64,000 nt of DNA from assembly GCA_031308135.1 (NCBI GenBank), contig JAHLJT010009355.1:8853074-8917073 (forward strand), written 5' to 3'. Origin of the DNA: Acheta domesticus (taxonomy: Eukaryota; Arthropoda; Insecta; Orthoptera; Gryllidae). This document shows, one piece after another, positions 46,000 to 57,094 of the stretch. The translations under genes and the position numbers were made by a program. The notes under the pieces are model-generated. The model was not told the origin of the DNA. It did no database searches and saw nothing but the letters and a program-made list of their open reading frames with translations. Positions within the stretch are counted from its first letter, which is position 1. Each line of letters opens with the position of its first letter.

Positions 46000-48870
46000 C
46001 GTCATTTCAGACCAGCAAATGCCCTCCTTATTTAAATACGTTTCTTCTTGGTTCCAATGGGCTGTTTTTTATGTTTTTTTCCTTTGATTGTTTGTGCCCT
46101 GCATCTCTTTGAATTAATACCAATGGTTCATTTACTTTATTTAAGTGAAATCAGCTCTTTTAAAATTTACATTTCCATGTTTCATTAAATGCATCCACGT
46201 TTTCATCTTTGCTTATATGAAATCTTTTCTACCATTTCTCATTCGTAAACATCCACAAAATTTCTCAATTTAGAAAGTCTAGAGGTATAAACAATTACTT
46301 TTGTGCGTCTTGAGGTATGTATTATCTCAATATTCACGTTCTCTTAAGTCAAAAATAAGGCAGTTACTTTGAAGGTAACAGGAGGAAACGGAACAAATAA
46401 TTTTGCGTTTACCAATTAATTTCTAAACTGTTACAATTTTACTCGTACTTTGTCTCTTTGATAATTTCAGACTGTACATTTTATTCTACCTCATTTCATT
46501 TGAAAGAGTTATGTGGCAAACTTATAGTAAATCTGTTTTGAATAGCCGTAATGACTCCACATTTCCCCACGTTATTTCTTGGCACAAATTGTATCTTTCT
46601 TGAGCTTCTACTTTTATTAGATGAGTAGCGGAAATCGTGGCCTTCTTTATGCCAATAACCTACGATGAGCCACGGAAACAGTTCATTAAGTGGAATGGCT
46701 TGTGGGAAAATATCCAACAATATCCAGTTTGTGTGGTAATGCCAGTCTTTACTAACGGGCAATGCGAGGTCCTGTGGCGGCCAACACTCATTTTGTGGGA
46801 AGAATATGCGAGAATGCTGGAATCGGTGCATTGACATCGGTGGGGAAATACGACGTCTGTACTAATTTAATTATTCTATGCTTGTTCGCATTAATAAAAA
46901 AACAACTCTGCGATGTTATAGCAGGCATGAAATCTCAAGATGTGAGAACATATACCTTTAAACGCTTACTCAAAAATATTAATTCTTAGAACGTAATTCT
47001 AATTCATAACTGGACTATGGAAAATTGAAGGGGTTAGCAAGGGATACGTCACACAAATGCAGTTTTAAGATATACAATAGTTATTTTTATCTTGAAGGAT
47101 ATGGATATCCTGGAGGGCAAAGAAAATGTCTGGTGCTGAACTGACAACTGAAGAGAAGATGGAAACTGTACTGGATGAGAGGAGAGACTTCAAAGACCAT
47201 CAAGGTTTTCTGAGCTCGAAAAATCTAAATTTGTATGTTTCTATCATATTTAATTGACCCCTTAAATGTACAAGCCATATTTTCTATGGATTATCCTTAG
47301 TTATTAACAAAATAGGAAAGAAATTACAAGGAATGGTTTAGAAATTTGTCGTTTCTTCCCACGATGACGAAACTGCTCTGTCTTGCCCGCGTTCGCAATC
47401 GTCCGCCCATAAGGACGCATGAAGTTACACGAACAGGATGTCATCGCGGCACTTCGCAACTTATCGCGCTTCTATATTTAGCACCATTGCCGTCTAACGG
47501 CATCTTCGCGCATTTTTATCGCGCTCTAATATCGCCAGATGTCATCCGCGGTTTTTGTCCCTTCGTCAGACCGTCAAGGCGCTTGGACGCTTTTTTCTGA
47601 ATTACTCCGCCGGCACCCGTTCACCGTTCGCTCAGTGTCTGGCAGCGAGCTTCTCAAAGGACAAAGAAACTGCCATTTGTTTTCAAAGAAGTTGAAATTG
47701 GTATTCGTCATAATACTTGCTGAATAATGTACATTAATCTGAATTGAACAGATGACACTTTACGATGTCTCTAAATCATGCTTTAACAGATAAATCTGGT
47801 AAAAAAAGGAAACATCGCCTTAGCCTGCTTTAACTTGCTTCACACAGGATCTCACTTGTGTAATGTTATACCTACTAATGGGAGAAGCATATAATATAGA
47901 CAATTAATGTCTTGTCACTAAGAAGTGAGAACGTACGAAAATAATGTATTCGTTCACAATTTCTTCACACTATATACACGCTTAATTGTATAACAAGAAG
48001 TGTTCGTTACGAGATAGTGGTGTGCAATGAATTGCAGCAGTTTCGCCGTGTAGGGAAGCGTACATAATAATAATAATTGACAATAATAGCTGAAAATATG
48101 TGCATGTAAGGAAATTGAAATACAAGATCTTATATGCACTCCAAAAATAAATTCACTAGAATTTATATGAGAAAATGGAACAATATTTTATAAACTGATT
48201 AAAAATGTAAGTATCGGTTAGGGACTAAGAGCATTAAATTGTTAACAAATATAAGGTAATAATGTTTGATCAATTTTAATGGCTGACTTTTATTCACTGT
48301 TAACAAATAATTATGTCCGAATGATCATCTAACATTGTGGCCAAAGACACAAGAACATTCTGTTGAGATTTGGTTGATACAAGTCAATAAAATAGACAAT
48401 TAGTATTTTCAATGATGGTGAAAAAAATGGAAATGAGGACGCTGAACATGCAACAGAAGAGAGAGAATGACTCATTACCCACGCTAGAAATGTTCCATAG
48501 CCCATTACAAAATCATGTTGAAATATGGCTGAGAACATATCCAGATAATTTTACTTTTTTTTTATCAAAATACTCACGGAACATTAACATGCTCGGAACA
48601 TTAGCAATACACAACTTCCTACGTCAATCCTACGCCTTAGAGGCGACCGTAATGTGATTCAAAGGGATCAAATCAGTGACTATGTGCTTCAAATGGCCGG
48701 GGAATTTGAGTCGTCTTGAAATTTATATTGCAATACTCATAAAGAACGGAGCAACCACAGTTGCACATTGCACCGGTAGAGGGAAGGCAAACCACAGGAC
48801 TTGGTGGTTGTACGCCGAGTGTGCCGTAGCCACACGGGCGCATACCGGGTCTCATAGCGTTGAGTGACTG
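46000..48870. other. AT-rich noncoding DNA
   Basis: The 113-codon minus frame at 46496-46837 and the opposed 65-codon plus frame match nothing I know. A more GC-balanced patch lies at 47,370-47,660. No repeats or RNA genes recognised. Confidence 0.45.
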
Positions 48871-48894
48871 TTCGTCCGCTGTGTTCGAATTCGA

Positions 48895-49095
48895 ATTCGT
48901 ATTCGCCCTGTGGTTTGCGCGCGTCCGCCGCGAGCGCCATCTGCGGGCCGGAAGCGATTAGGAGTATCGGGCGGCGCGAGATGGCTATCTGTCGGGCGGG
49001 CGGGCTTGGGGCCGCAGCGACAGATGGGCGAGTGGAGTGCGCGGAGCGTCGCGCACCGTCGAGCCTGCAGCTGGCTCGGCGTCTTTGACGGCGCC
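48895..49095. promoter_or_regulatory. CpG-rich island left of the C-rich array
   Basis: CpG-dense, non-repetitive, immediately before the CGCCCTCG array. Preceded by a short GAATTCGAATTCG duplication. Confidence 0.35.
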
Positions 49096-50340
49096 GCTCA
49101 CCCTTTGCTACCCCTTCCGCCCCCGCCGACCTCTTCGCCCTCGTCGCCCTCGTCGCCCTCGCCGCCCTCGTCGCCCTCGCCGCCCCGCAGCCACCCAGTC
49201 CCGCCGCCCCGCCGCCTCCCCACGCCCCCCTCCCTGCCCTCGCCGCCCCCCGCCTCGCCGCCCTTCTCCCTCGCCGCCCTCACCGCCCTCTCCGCCCTCG
49301 CCGCCCTCGCCGCCCTCACCGTCCCCTTGCTGCCCCTTACTGCTCCCTTGCTGCCCCCTTTGCTACCCCTTACCGCCTCCTTGCCACACCTTGCCGCTCC
49401 CCTTGCCGTCCCACCACCTTCACTGCTCTTGCCGCCCTCGCCGCCCTCGCCTTCCCCGTCGCCCTCGCCTTCCCCGTCCCCCTCGCCGCCCTCGCCGCCC
49501 CGCCGCCCCGCCGCCCCGCCGCCCCGCCGCCTGCCCAGGCCCCCCTCCCTGCCCTCGCCGCCCCCCCGCCACGCCGCCCTTCCGCCTCGCCGCCCTCACC
49601 GCCCTCGCCGCCCTCGCCTTCCCCGTCGCCCTCGGCGCCCTTGCCGCCCTCGCCGCCCCCTTGCTGCTCCCTTGCTGCCCCCTTTGCTACCCCTTACCAC
49701 CCCCTTGCCACACCGTGCCGCTCCCCTTGCCGTCCCACCACCTTCACCGCTCTTGCCGCCCTCACCGCCCTCGCCTTCCCCGTCGCCCTCGCCGCACTCG
49801 CCGCCCATGCCCCCTGCCCGCCCTCACCGCCCTCGCCGCCCTCACCGCCCCCCTTGCTGCCCCTTGCTGCTCCCTTGCTCCTCCCTTTGCTACCCCCTTA
49901 CCACCCCCTTGCCACACCTTGCCGCTCCCCTTGCCGTCCCCACCACCTTCACCGCTCTTGCCGCCCGCTCCAGCCTTCAGCCACCCCTGTAGACTTCGCT
50001 GCCTCCGTCGCCCCCGAAATCTCTATAGTCCTCGCCGACCCCGTCGCCTCCGCCACCGCCGTGCCCGCAGACTCGCATCCCCGCCGCGCCGATTTCCCCC
50101 ACTGCCCGTCCTCCCACTCTCCTGCCTCCCTATCTACCCTCTCCCCGCCACCCCCGCCGCTCCGTCGCCTCTACCGATCACCGCTTCCACCGCCTTCGCC
50201 GCCGCCGGCCCGCACCTCCGCCTTCCCCGCTACCTCGCCAACCCAGCCACCCTAGTCCTCTCCTCTGCCGCCGTGACCGCCCCTGTCGCCCTCGCCTGCC
50301 CCGTTCGCCCACGCCACCCCATTCGCACTTGCCGTCCATA
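49095..50340. repeat. (GCCGCCCTC)n array with a nested larger module
   Basis: The basic word is CGCCCTCGC. Within it a longer module (TTGCTGCCCC..., TTGCCACACCTTGCCGCTCC..., CCACCTTCACCGCTCTTGCC) occurs three times, with TTGCCACACC at 49381, 49705 and 49909. The right end (49,985-50,340) is degenerate. The 461- and 360-codon Pro/Ala/Arg frames are repeat artefacts. Confidence 0.9.
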
Positions 50341-50454
50341 CCAACTGCCGCGCTTCCCTGGATCCAGCAATGCTTATGGCATAAAAATCTACCAGGCATG
50401 TTCTTCTCTTTCAATAAAGTAAAATAAAAGAAGTATATTACTCTGTGGAATATT

Positions 50455-50625
50455 GTTTAAGTGGCGCAGGAGCTTGAAACAAGTATGCTGCTGAAGGCTG
50501 TGAGTTCGAGTTCAGTTTAAGTCATTGTCATTTCTACCAAATGGCTGTGGGGTGGTAGATTTCTCACACCCACTCGCCTCCCATCTGAATGTCATCTCAC
50601 CGATCACACAGCTATCACCATTATT
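50455..50625 (+). mobile_element. tRNA-derived SINE, family 3
   Basis: An A box TGGCGCAGGAG (50462-50472) and a B-box-like AGTTCGAGTTC (about 50,504-50,514) are spaced as in a tRNA, followed by an unrelated body with GGGGTGGTAGATTTCTCACA. No acceptor stem, so not a tRNA gene. The 3' end is uncertain. Confidence 0.6.
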
Positions 50626-50659
50626 CGCCTTATTATTCTGAACATACACCATTTTAGAT

Positions 50660-52000
50660 TATCCTGAAGATTACTCTTCTATCATCCACACAATGAAAGA
50701 CAAGGAAAACCGTCATTGTGATCACCTACCTTGGAAAGGGGAGGACATAACGGTATATTCCCTGTTTCGCGTCTCATCACAGAAATAGGGCATTCATCAT
50801 CGTTTTTTAAAAAAACGAAAATTGTCCGCTACTTAATCATGTTCTCCTGTACCTTAACATTGACAGGAATGTTGTCTTATTATTTGAATATTACCTTATA
50901 GGAGCTTATTAGAATATTTTTATGATTCGTATCTCCCATGCACATTTATTTTGACCTTTCATGTGACAGAGCAGCGAATTTTCTGCCCTGGTTTTTCACA
51001 TTCCCAAGAGATAACGAAGAAAATTTCAAAACAACTCATGTCACCACTTTCTCACAATACGAATTAAGCCAGTTTTTTTTTAACGGAAGACAATATAATA
51101 ATTGAAAACTGGTTATTACATCATAGATGATATGATATTTATTTTGTAACTTTCTCTTTCAAGTAAAGAAAGACTGATTGATACCTTTACTGACACCTAT
51201 ATTGTAAACTAAAACATAAATGTACTCTTGGAAACACATTAAACATTTTAGTGAAGTTAAATCATTTATCCTACACAGTATCTGCAAGTAAAATAAAATG
51301 TAAATATTATTTTTGTGTGTAGTAATACGTTACAATAATTATCTAAATATTATAAGTAAATGCATAAATAGTAAACTGTGCTTGAAATGACGAGATGACA
51401 TGCTCACGTAAGTTGTAAGTCATTGTAACATAACGTAATTTACATCTTTCGTACCTGTACTGGCACACGTCGAAAAACACGAAATTTTAGTTATGACTGT
51501 TCCTTTGAAATATTTTATAGTAATTATTATTAATAGAACTCCAACGAAGCCAGTTGGCAATGCTTATTCTTTAATGAGCCGTATATTAAATGTTTGTTAT
51601 CTGAATTTCCACAACCGGCGAAAATATGAAAAAACATTTGTCCCAAAACTTCATAATTCGAATTGTAAGAATATCACAGCCTTTACACTCTTTTTTGTAC
51701 GACGCATGGCACAATTTGTAACTTATAAGTACAAAATCACTAATCAATCATTTTATTATTATTCGATCATATTATTTTCATATTCAATCGATAAAATTGT
51801 GTCAACCGTTACTTTATTTCCTATATTATTATATTCTTTTGACAAAAAGTTGGGAAGCGTCAGTTAGAAGATATAAATAACCAATGTATTACTTTCCACT
51901 GCATCAACAGTTCCCATATTTGCCTGCATTTCAGTTCAGCTCTTCAGTCATACCACCTCTTTCCTCTCGTTCCACTGCACGGTGCTCTGTTTACTATTGC
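50660..52000. other. AT-rich noncoding DNA
   Basis: Nothing recognised. The 124-codon frame at 51493-51867 is low in complexity and unassigned. Confidence 0.5.
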
Positions 52001-52254
52001 TCTTAAACGTATTGTCTCTGGTAGGCGCTCACTCGGGCGCAGTGGGACCGCACTGTGCAAGCCGCGCCAAGCGTCTCCAGACCGACCAATGTCGACCGCG
52101 TGGAGGCTGCAAAGAGGAAGTAGGGAGAACAAGAACACCTGGAGGCATTGCGTAGAGTTGTACTGAAGGCAACCAGACCACGCCTTGCAGTGTCCAATTT
52201 CCTCACGTGGCAGCCAAAATTCCGGATTGGCTTAAAGGCCAAGGAGAATAGTAT

Positions 52255-52440
52255 ACATTAATTCCAAGGCACCGAAATTAGTCTCATTAACATTAATTCC
52301 AAAGGACCGAAATAATGCGAGTTCGTGTTATAAAAATTCGTATTATCTGAATATTATAAATGTCCGAATTACCGCAATCCCTTAACGGGACCAAAGTTTT
52401 GTTCATGTAAAGTAAAATTCGTGTTAAACTAGTAGCTACG
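52255..52440. mobile_element. Possible pogo/Tigger-like DNA transposon end
   Basis: Repeated words TTCGTGTTA and TTCGTATTATCTGAA, with CCGAAATTA-type direct repeats (ATTAATTCCAA near 52,257 and 52,293), resemble the terminal region of Tigger elements. The GC-balanced segment upstream (52,010-52,250) has no recognisable transposase. Confidence 0.25.
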
Positions 52441-52539
52441 AATAGGAGCTATAGAAAGCAATTGTGATGAAAGCCGTAGATGCAGCATTCCCTATGGCAG
52501 TAGCGATGCCAGTTGACTGGAGATGCACAGTGAGTGCAG

Positions 52540-52885
52540 CGTATCCTGCGAGGCGGTGCGGCCACTGGGTCAGCCGCGAACACTGGGAGGACGCTGGAGA
52601 GAGGACACTGGGGTAGGAGGGGCCGCCGAGGGAGGAAGGGCGTCGGGCGCAGTGGCGGGCGCGCCGGCAGCGGGGGCGGCGGCGGCGGCGGCGGTGTCGC
52701 GCGTGCTCTGGAATACGCGACTGCCGAACCCGAGATTCGCCACGGCGGTGTTATGACCGCCGCACTGGGTGGTCCCCGCCGGCCTCAGGCTCATAAACCT
52801 CGCTCACTGAGGCCGCCGCGCCGCGCCGCGCCGCGCCGCGCCGCGCCGCTCCACGCCTCACCCCGTCTCGCCCGCCTGCGCCGCC
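52540..52885. promoter_or_regulatory. CpG island left of the CCACCG array
   Basis: CpG-dense; includes the pentanucleotide run at 52,812-52,849. Frames on both strands are compositional. Confidence 0.4.
52812..52849. repeat. (GCCGC)n microsatellite
   Basis: Seven or so GCCGC units in a row. Confidence 0.9.
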
Positions 52886-53345
52886 ACCACCGCTAGTGCC
52901 GCCACCACCGCCAACGCCGCCACCGCCACCGCCACCGCCACCGCCACCGCCACCGCCGCCACCACCGCCACCGCCGCCACCACCGCCACCGCCAACGCCG
53001 CCGCCGCCGCCACCGTCACCGCCACCGTCACCGCCACCGCCACCGCCACCGCCACCGCCACCGCCACCGCCACCGCCACCGCCACCGCCACCGTCACCGC
53101 CACCGCCACCGCCGCCGCCGCCGCCACCGTCACCAACGCCCCCAACCCTACTGCTGCCGCCGCCTCTGCTACCGTCGCAACCGCCACCGCCTCTGCAGCC
53201 TCCACATCGCCACCGCCGCCGAAGCCTCCACCATCACCGCCGCCATCGCACCGCCACCGCCTCTTCCGCTTCATCGCCACCCCATCATCACCGCCACCGC
53301 CGCCGCCTCCACCACCGCCAACGCCACCAACATGGCCACCGCCAC
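52885..53345. repeat. (CCACCG)n hexanucleotide array
   Basis: Long CCACCG run with CCGCCG, CCGTCA and CCAACG variants, becoming less regular after 53,150. It produces long Pro-only (plus) and Ala/Val (minus) frames. Confidence 0.95.
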
Positions 53346-53559
53346 TACCGTCTCCACCAACGCCACCGCATCATCGCCACCGCCGTTGCTGCCACTCCAC
53401 AGTCACTACCGGTACCCTCCCCCGTCGCCAGCCACGTCACCGACGATCCACATCCACCGCCTCCATCATCAGGACTCTGCTGCCACCCCATCGCCAACGC
53501 CCTCTTGTCCACGACCACCACCGCCACCACCACTTCCCCACCGCCGCCGTCCTCGTTCG

Positions 53560-53790
53560 CGCTTTACTGCCCACAGAACTGCCGCCGCCTGTGGAAGCGC
53601 TCGAACCCAGGACCGCCGGCGACCGCCGCTCCCTTCCAGCCTCGCCTCGCCTCGCCTCGCGTCGTGTCGTCTCGCGCTGGGCGCGGCTCCCGGACCACCG
53701 CACCACCGCACCAGCTGGGCGCGCCCTTCCCCCAAGGCCATGGGCGGGGCACGAGCTTCGCCTGGAATGCGCCGGGGCAGCATCAAATGA
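53560..53790. promoter_or_regulatory. CpG-rich island right of the CCACCG array
   Basis: CpG-dense with a short CTCGCCTCGC repeat. No exon assigned. Confidence 0.3.
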
Positions 53791-53876
53791 AAGGGAAGCG
53801 TGCGGAGATTTTTGGTTCCGGCCCCACGAGAGGCAGATTTTGTAGAAAACATTGCGCGACTGAGTTTGTTTATACT

Positions 53877-54041
53877 GCGATTTTCATAACTTTGCCTCTG
53901 ACAGAAATCAGCTGTTTCGCTGCCATCCAGTCGGGAGGGTATATTTCGCGACAGTTACGTCACTACGGTGACGTTCAAGCTCCCGATTGGATGAAACCGT
54001 GAACAGCTGATTCCTGTCAGGGGCAAAGTTACGAAAATCGC
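53877..54041. mobile_element. MITE-like inverted-repeat element 1
   Basis: Arms of about 62 bp pair: left starts GCGATTTTCATAACTTTGCC, right ends AAGTTACGAAAATCGC. Between them ACGTCAC-TACG-GTGACGT continues the hairpin. There is no coding capacity. The TIR word ATAACTTTGCCTCT recurs in the element at 58,801, so both may belong to one family. No clear target-site duplication. Confidence 0.75.
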
Positions 54042-54049
54042 CAAAATTA

Positions 54050-55050
54050 CATGTTGGCATATTGCTTACTAATATAAATCAATTCAACATTATAATATGA
54101 ATATTTTATTTATGGCGGCGTAAATAATACCTGGGAGAGTTGGTCATTATTTAACTTTTATTTTAGGAAACGAATTTGTGAAAAACATAAACTGCATTAC
54201 CTGATACTATGTAGCTGGACCGAAGGCTTTTAAAACGTTACAAAACTTACCTCTTACTATGCTCATATTGCGTTTACTGGTATTCATCCTAGATCGACTA
54301 GTCATCGAATCAAAGGCGTGGGAAGGAGCCCGGTTGGTATGGCTGAGGAAAAATATCCCGACGGGGGAAAACCCACCTCAGAAGGCCAATATACACTAAT
54401 CTATCAAACTCCTTCTCAATTATTTATTGTCAAAACAACGTGAGGGAGTTTTATCTTCCACACTCTCCGGCTTCTTGATCTTCAGCACATGAAATGAAAC
54501 AGGGCCACAGAAAATCGTGAGCAACCCCGTCTGTACGCTTACTTAACTCCCACAGAAAACCATATGCCTGATAATGTGATCATTTATGTATATATTGATT
54601 TATTATTCGTTCTATAGCCAGTTTAAGCTTCGCTCTGTTTTAGTACTACCCTGTACTATTTTACCAATCACTAATTTCCCTTTACCTAATGGCCGAAATT
54701 TTCCCTAGACATTTTCTTTATTCTTTTATGATGATGGTACTAATATGGTAGTGCTGTTCAATATTCTTTGATTTGAATAGCATATATTTACTAGCATTTT
54801 CACGTAGTTTCTAAAATCCGTTCTCTGTGCTATTTGAAAAGAGGCGAAGTTGGACAAAAAATCTTGAAAAGTGTGTGCTCGTCTATTCCTTAACGCCTTA
54901 TGTCATATTCTTATTTTCGTGTTGTTGGGACTTCCAGAAACATTCGGATTTCTGTCTTTTTTCATAACTATTTTTTAAACATCATCATGTCCTTTCACGC
55001 ATTATTCTCAACAGTTATGTAATATAATACTATTTGAACGTAAAAGTGCT
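54050..55050. other. AT-rich noncoding DNA
   Basis: No feature recognised. Confidence 0.5.
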
Positions 55051-55059
55051 TCCAACTTC

Positions 55060-55322
55060 CCAAAACGTTTGCAGGTTATAATCTTCATAATGATAGTCAA
55101 CTGCTATGTTTCTTCGACCACTTTTACAGTGTAAGGTTTTGATGAATGGATGAAGGGATGACAATGTTAAAACAATGACGCAGGATGGTGGAGTGAGAGG
55201 CTGGGAAGACGGGAGAAGCCCAGAAAAACCCTGCTGGGAACCTATTGTGTCCTCCGCAAATTCCAAATGGATCGCCCAGGATTTGAAACCCATTACCCAG
55301 AGATTGAACCCGACTAGCGAGA
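55060..55322 (-). mobile_element. Possible decayed SINE
   Basis: The minus strand has GGGTTTCAAATCCTGGGCGA (about 55,274-55,293), a B box with likely CpG decay, followed by GGGTTTTTCTGGGCTTCTCC. No firm A box or tail. Confidence 0.35.
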
Positions 55323-55336
55323 CATTCTTTTCATAT
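55323..55336. repeat. 14-bp target-site duplication, left
   Basis: CATTCTTTTCATAT, repeated exactly at 55593-55606. Confidence 0.8.
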
Positions 55337-55592
55337 GAAGTCGTAGGCTTCCGCGGCCGGAGTCATGTGGATGATCTTGGCTGTCCGGATGACGCCGCCT
55401 CAAAGGCTGTGTTGCCGACGTGTCGACCATCTTTTCGTATTCTTCCTCAGGGCTGGATTGCTCCGGGGTGGTATAAACCCGAGCGCTGACCACCCCGGCG
55501 CAGACCAGCCCTGAGGAAGACCACGGTAAGATGATCGAAACGTCGGCAACACAGCCTTCAACGGCGCGTCACCGGACAGCCAAGATCATCCC
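55337..55592. mobile_element. Foldback element FB1 with hammerhead-like motifs
   Basis: A 256-bp insertion bounded by exact 14-bp direct repeats. Most of it is an imperfect inverted repeat, arms 55370-55472 and 55489-55590 (roughly 85% paired), with the core word CTTGGCTGTCCGG at each outer end. A 33-bp left leader (GTAGGCTTCCGCGGCCGG) is not in the right arm. Each arm carries the CTGAGGA...GA[A/C]ACGTCGG motif: 55511-55541 on plus, 55420-55450 on minus. There is no ORF of note. A duplication this long is more typical of target-primed retrotransposition than of a cut-and-paste MITE. Confidence 0.8.
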
Positions 55593-55606
55593 CATTCTTT
55601 TCATAT
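55593..55606. repeat. 14-bp target-site duplication, right
   Basis: CATTCTTTTCATAT, the partner of 55323-55336. Confidence 0.8.
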
Positions 55607-55639
55607 ATTTTGCACGTAAACAAAACGTTCATCCAAGCC

Positions 55640-55955
55640 GGGCCCTGGCTATGACCTTGGCCTCCGCCGCCGCGCATACCCATGGGCCCGTGCGGCCGGC
55701 GTCGGCGTCCTTCAATCGCCCGACCATTCAATCGCCCGCCGTCCGCTTCATTTGGCGCGCCCCTGCGCACTCATTTGTCTGGCGCGGCGCGGCGCGGGGC
55801 GGGCGCCCGCCCGATGGGACGTGACAGGTGCCTGATTGGAGGCGCCGACCGTGGGAGGTCCATTGAAGGCTCGCCACCGCCGCGCGCCAAGGACGCCGCT
55901 CCCGACAGTGGGACCGTCGCGCGCTCCGGGCGGCCGCCAGGAGCGTCTTCAGTTT
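55640..55955. promoter_or_regulatory. CpG-rich island
   Basis: CpG-dense block between two foldback elements. Compositional frames only. Confidence 0.35.
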
Positions 55956-56011
55956 TGCATAAAGACAGGTTCCATTATTTATCGTATTAAGTCTGTATAT
56001 ATTTAAATCTA

Positions 56012-56352
56012 TTTAATTGTATTTAATTGGTCCAATTATGATTGAAACAGACTTATTTTTTATAACTATAAACTTTAATGTAAATACATTTAGCAACAGT
56101 TTCAAGGTTTCTTTACCTCATCATCAGGCTTATGTTCATTTTAAATATCAAACATTAGCAATTCCAAGACAAAATGTAATTTTGTAAAATTTTGTCTTGG
56201 AATTGTTAATGTTTGATATTTAAAATGAACATAAGCCTGATGATGAGGTAAAGAAACCTTGAAACTGTTGCTAAATGTATTTACATTAAAGTTTATAGTT
56301 ATAAAAAATATGTCTGTTTCAATCATAATTGGACCAATTAAATACAATTAAA
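56012..56352. repeat. 341-bp near-perfect palindrome
   Basis: Arms of about 164 bp (56012-56175 and 56189-56352) around a 13-base loop. I found only two mismatches by eye, near 56,053 and 56,156. Each arm carries CTGATGA, GAGGT/ACCTT hairpin, GAAAC (plus 56237-56265; minus 56099-56128). AT-rich, no coding capacity. Probably a very young foldback transposon or an inverted duplication; no clear target-site duplication. Confidence 0.9.
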
Positions 56353-56716
56353 AAGGTTCCATTAATTGTAGACAATCTGATCAGGTGATAGTAAAATATA
56401 TTTTATACAAGGTTGAAGAAAAACGAAGTTGGAGTTTTACAGGTTGGAGTTTCACGTTTCAGAGATCATTTGTCTCCATCATCAGGTACATTTTGGCTAA
56501 AATCAAATTTATTACATAAATATGATTAGATAAAATGAATATTTTTAAATATCATGTAAGCTGAAAACATTAAATAATGGAAGCTTACCTTATATTAATT
56601 ATAAATTTAAAAAACCTGTAAAACTCCAACTTCTTTTTTTCTTCAACTTTGTATGAAATATATTTTATTATCACCTGATCTGATTGTCTATAATTAATGG
56701 AACCTTTCTTTATGCA
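56352..56716. mobile_element. Foldback element FB3
   Basis: Inverted repeat with arms of about 90 bp: left from AAAGGTTCCATTAATTGTAG, right ending TTAATGGAACCTTT. The right end extends to CTTTATGCA. Its complement (TGCATAAAG, then AGGTTCCATTA) also appears left of the palindrome at 55,957-55,978, suggesting the palindrome split or duplicated the end of this element. The interior carries a minus-strand CTGATGA, GGAGA/TCTCT hairpin, GAAACG motif (56456-56485). Confidence 0.7.
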
Positions 56717-56719
56717 ATG

Positions 56720-57090
56720 AACAATAGACAATCAATGAAAACTTATTGTCTTCATTTTTGACTTTTCGCTACCGCTTACGCCAGTGATGTCATGGTCGAG
56801 CGGGAGTTCTTGGCACGAGTGCTACGACGGAATCGCCTCTCCACACAGTTCATAACCCCGTCGCAAGAAATGCCATCATTATTGTAAAACGGCGGGGTTA
56901 CTAATAGTTTCCTCTCCCGACGCTAGTGGCGCAGATAAGCTAATGTCATGCCACGGTGCCACGACGCGTGCCACTGCCACCAATAGAAGACCTTGGCACC
57001 ACTGGCTTACGCAGTAGAAAGTTATGTAATGTTGCGCGAAAAACGGTGAATTTTCGGCAGAAAACCTCTTATTGACGGGACCTGCTAACG
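56720..57090. other. Noncoding DNA
   Basis: No recognised feature between the foldback cluster and SINE copy F. Confidence 0.45.
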
Positions 57091-57094
57091 AAAA

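Noticed and set aside
46496..46837. 113-codon minus frame with an opposed 65-codon plus frame
   Set aside because: No recognisable domain and no repeat or transposon match by eye. Left unassigned rather than called a gene.
49037..50422. 461-codon plus-strand Pro/Ala/Arg-rich frame
   Set aside because: Composition of the CGCCCTCGC array; two other overlapping frames are equally open.
52896..54002. 368-codon frame starting with poly-Pro
   Set aside because: Driven by the (CCACCG)n array, and its 3' end runs into the MITE at 53,877.
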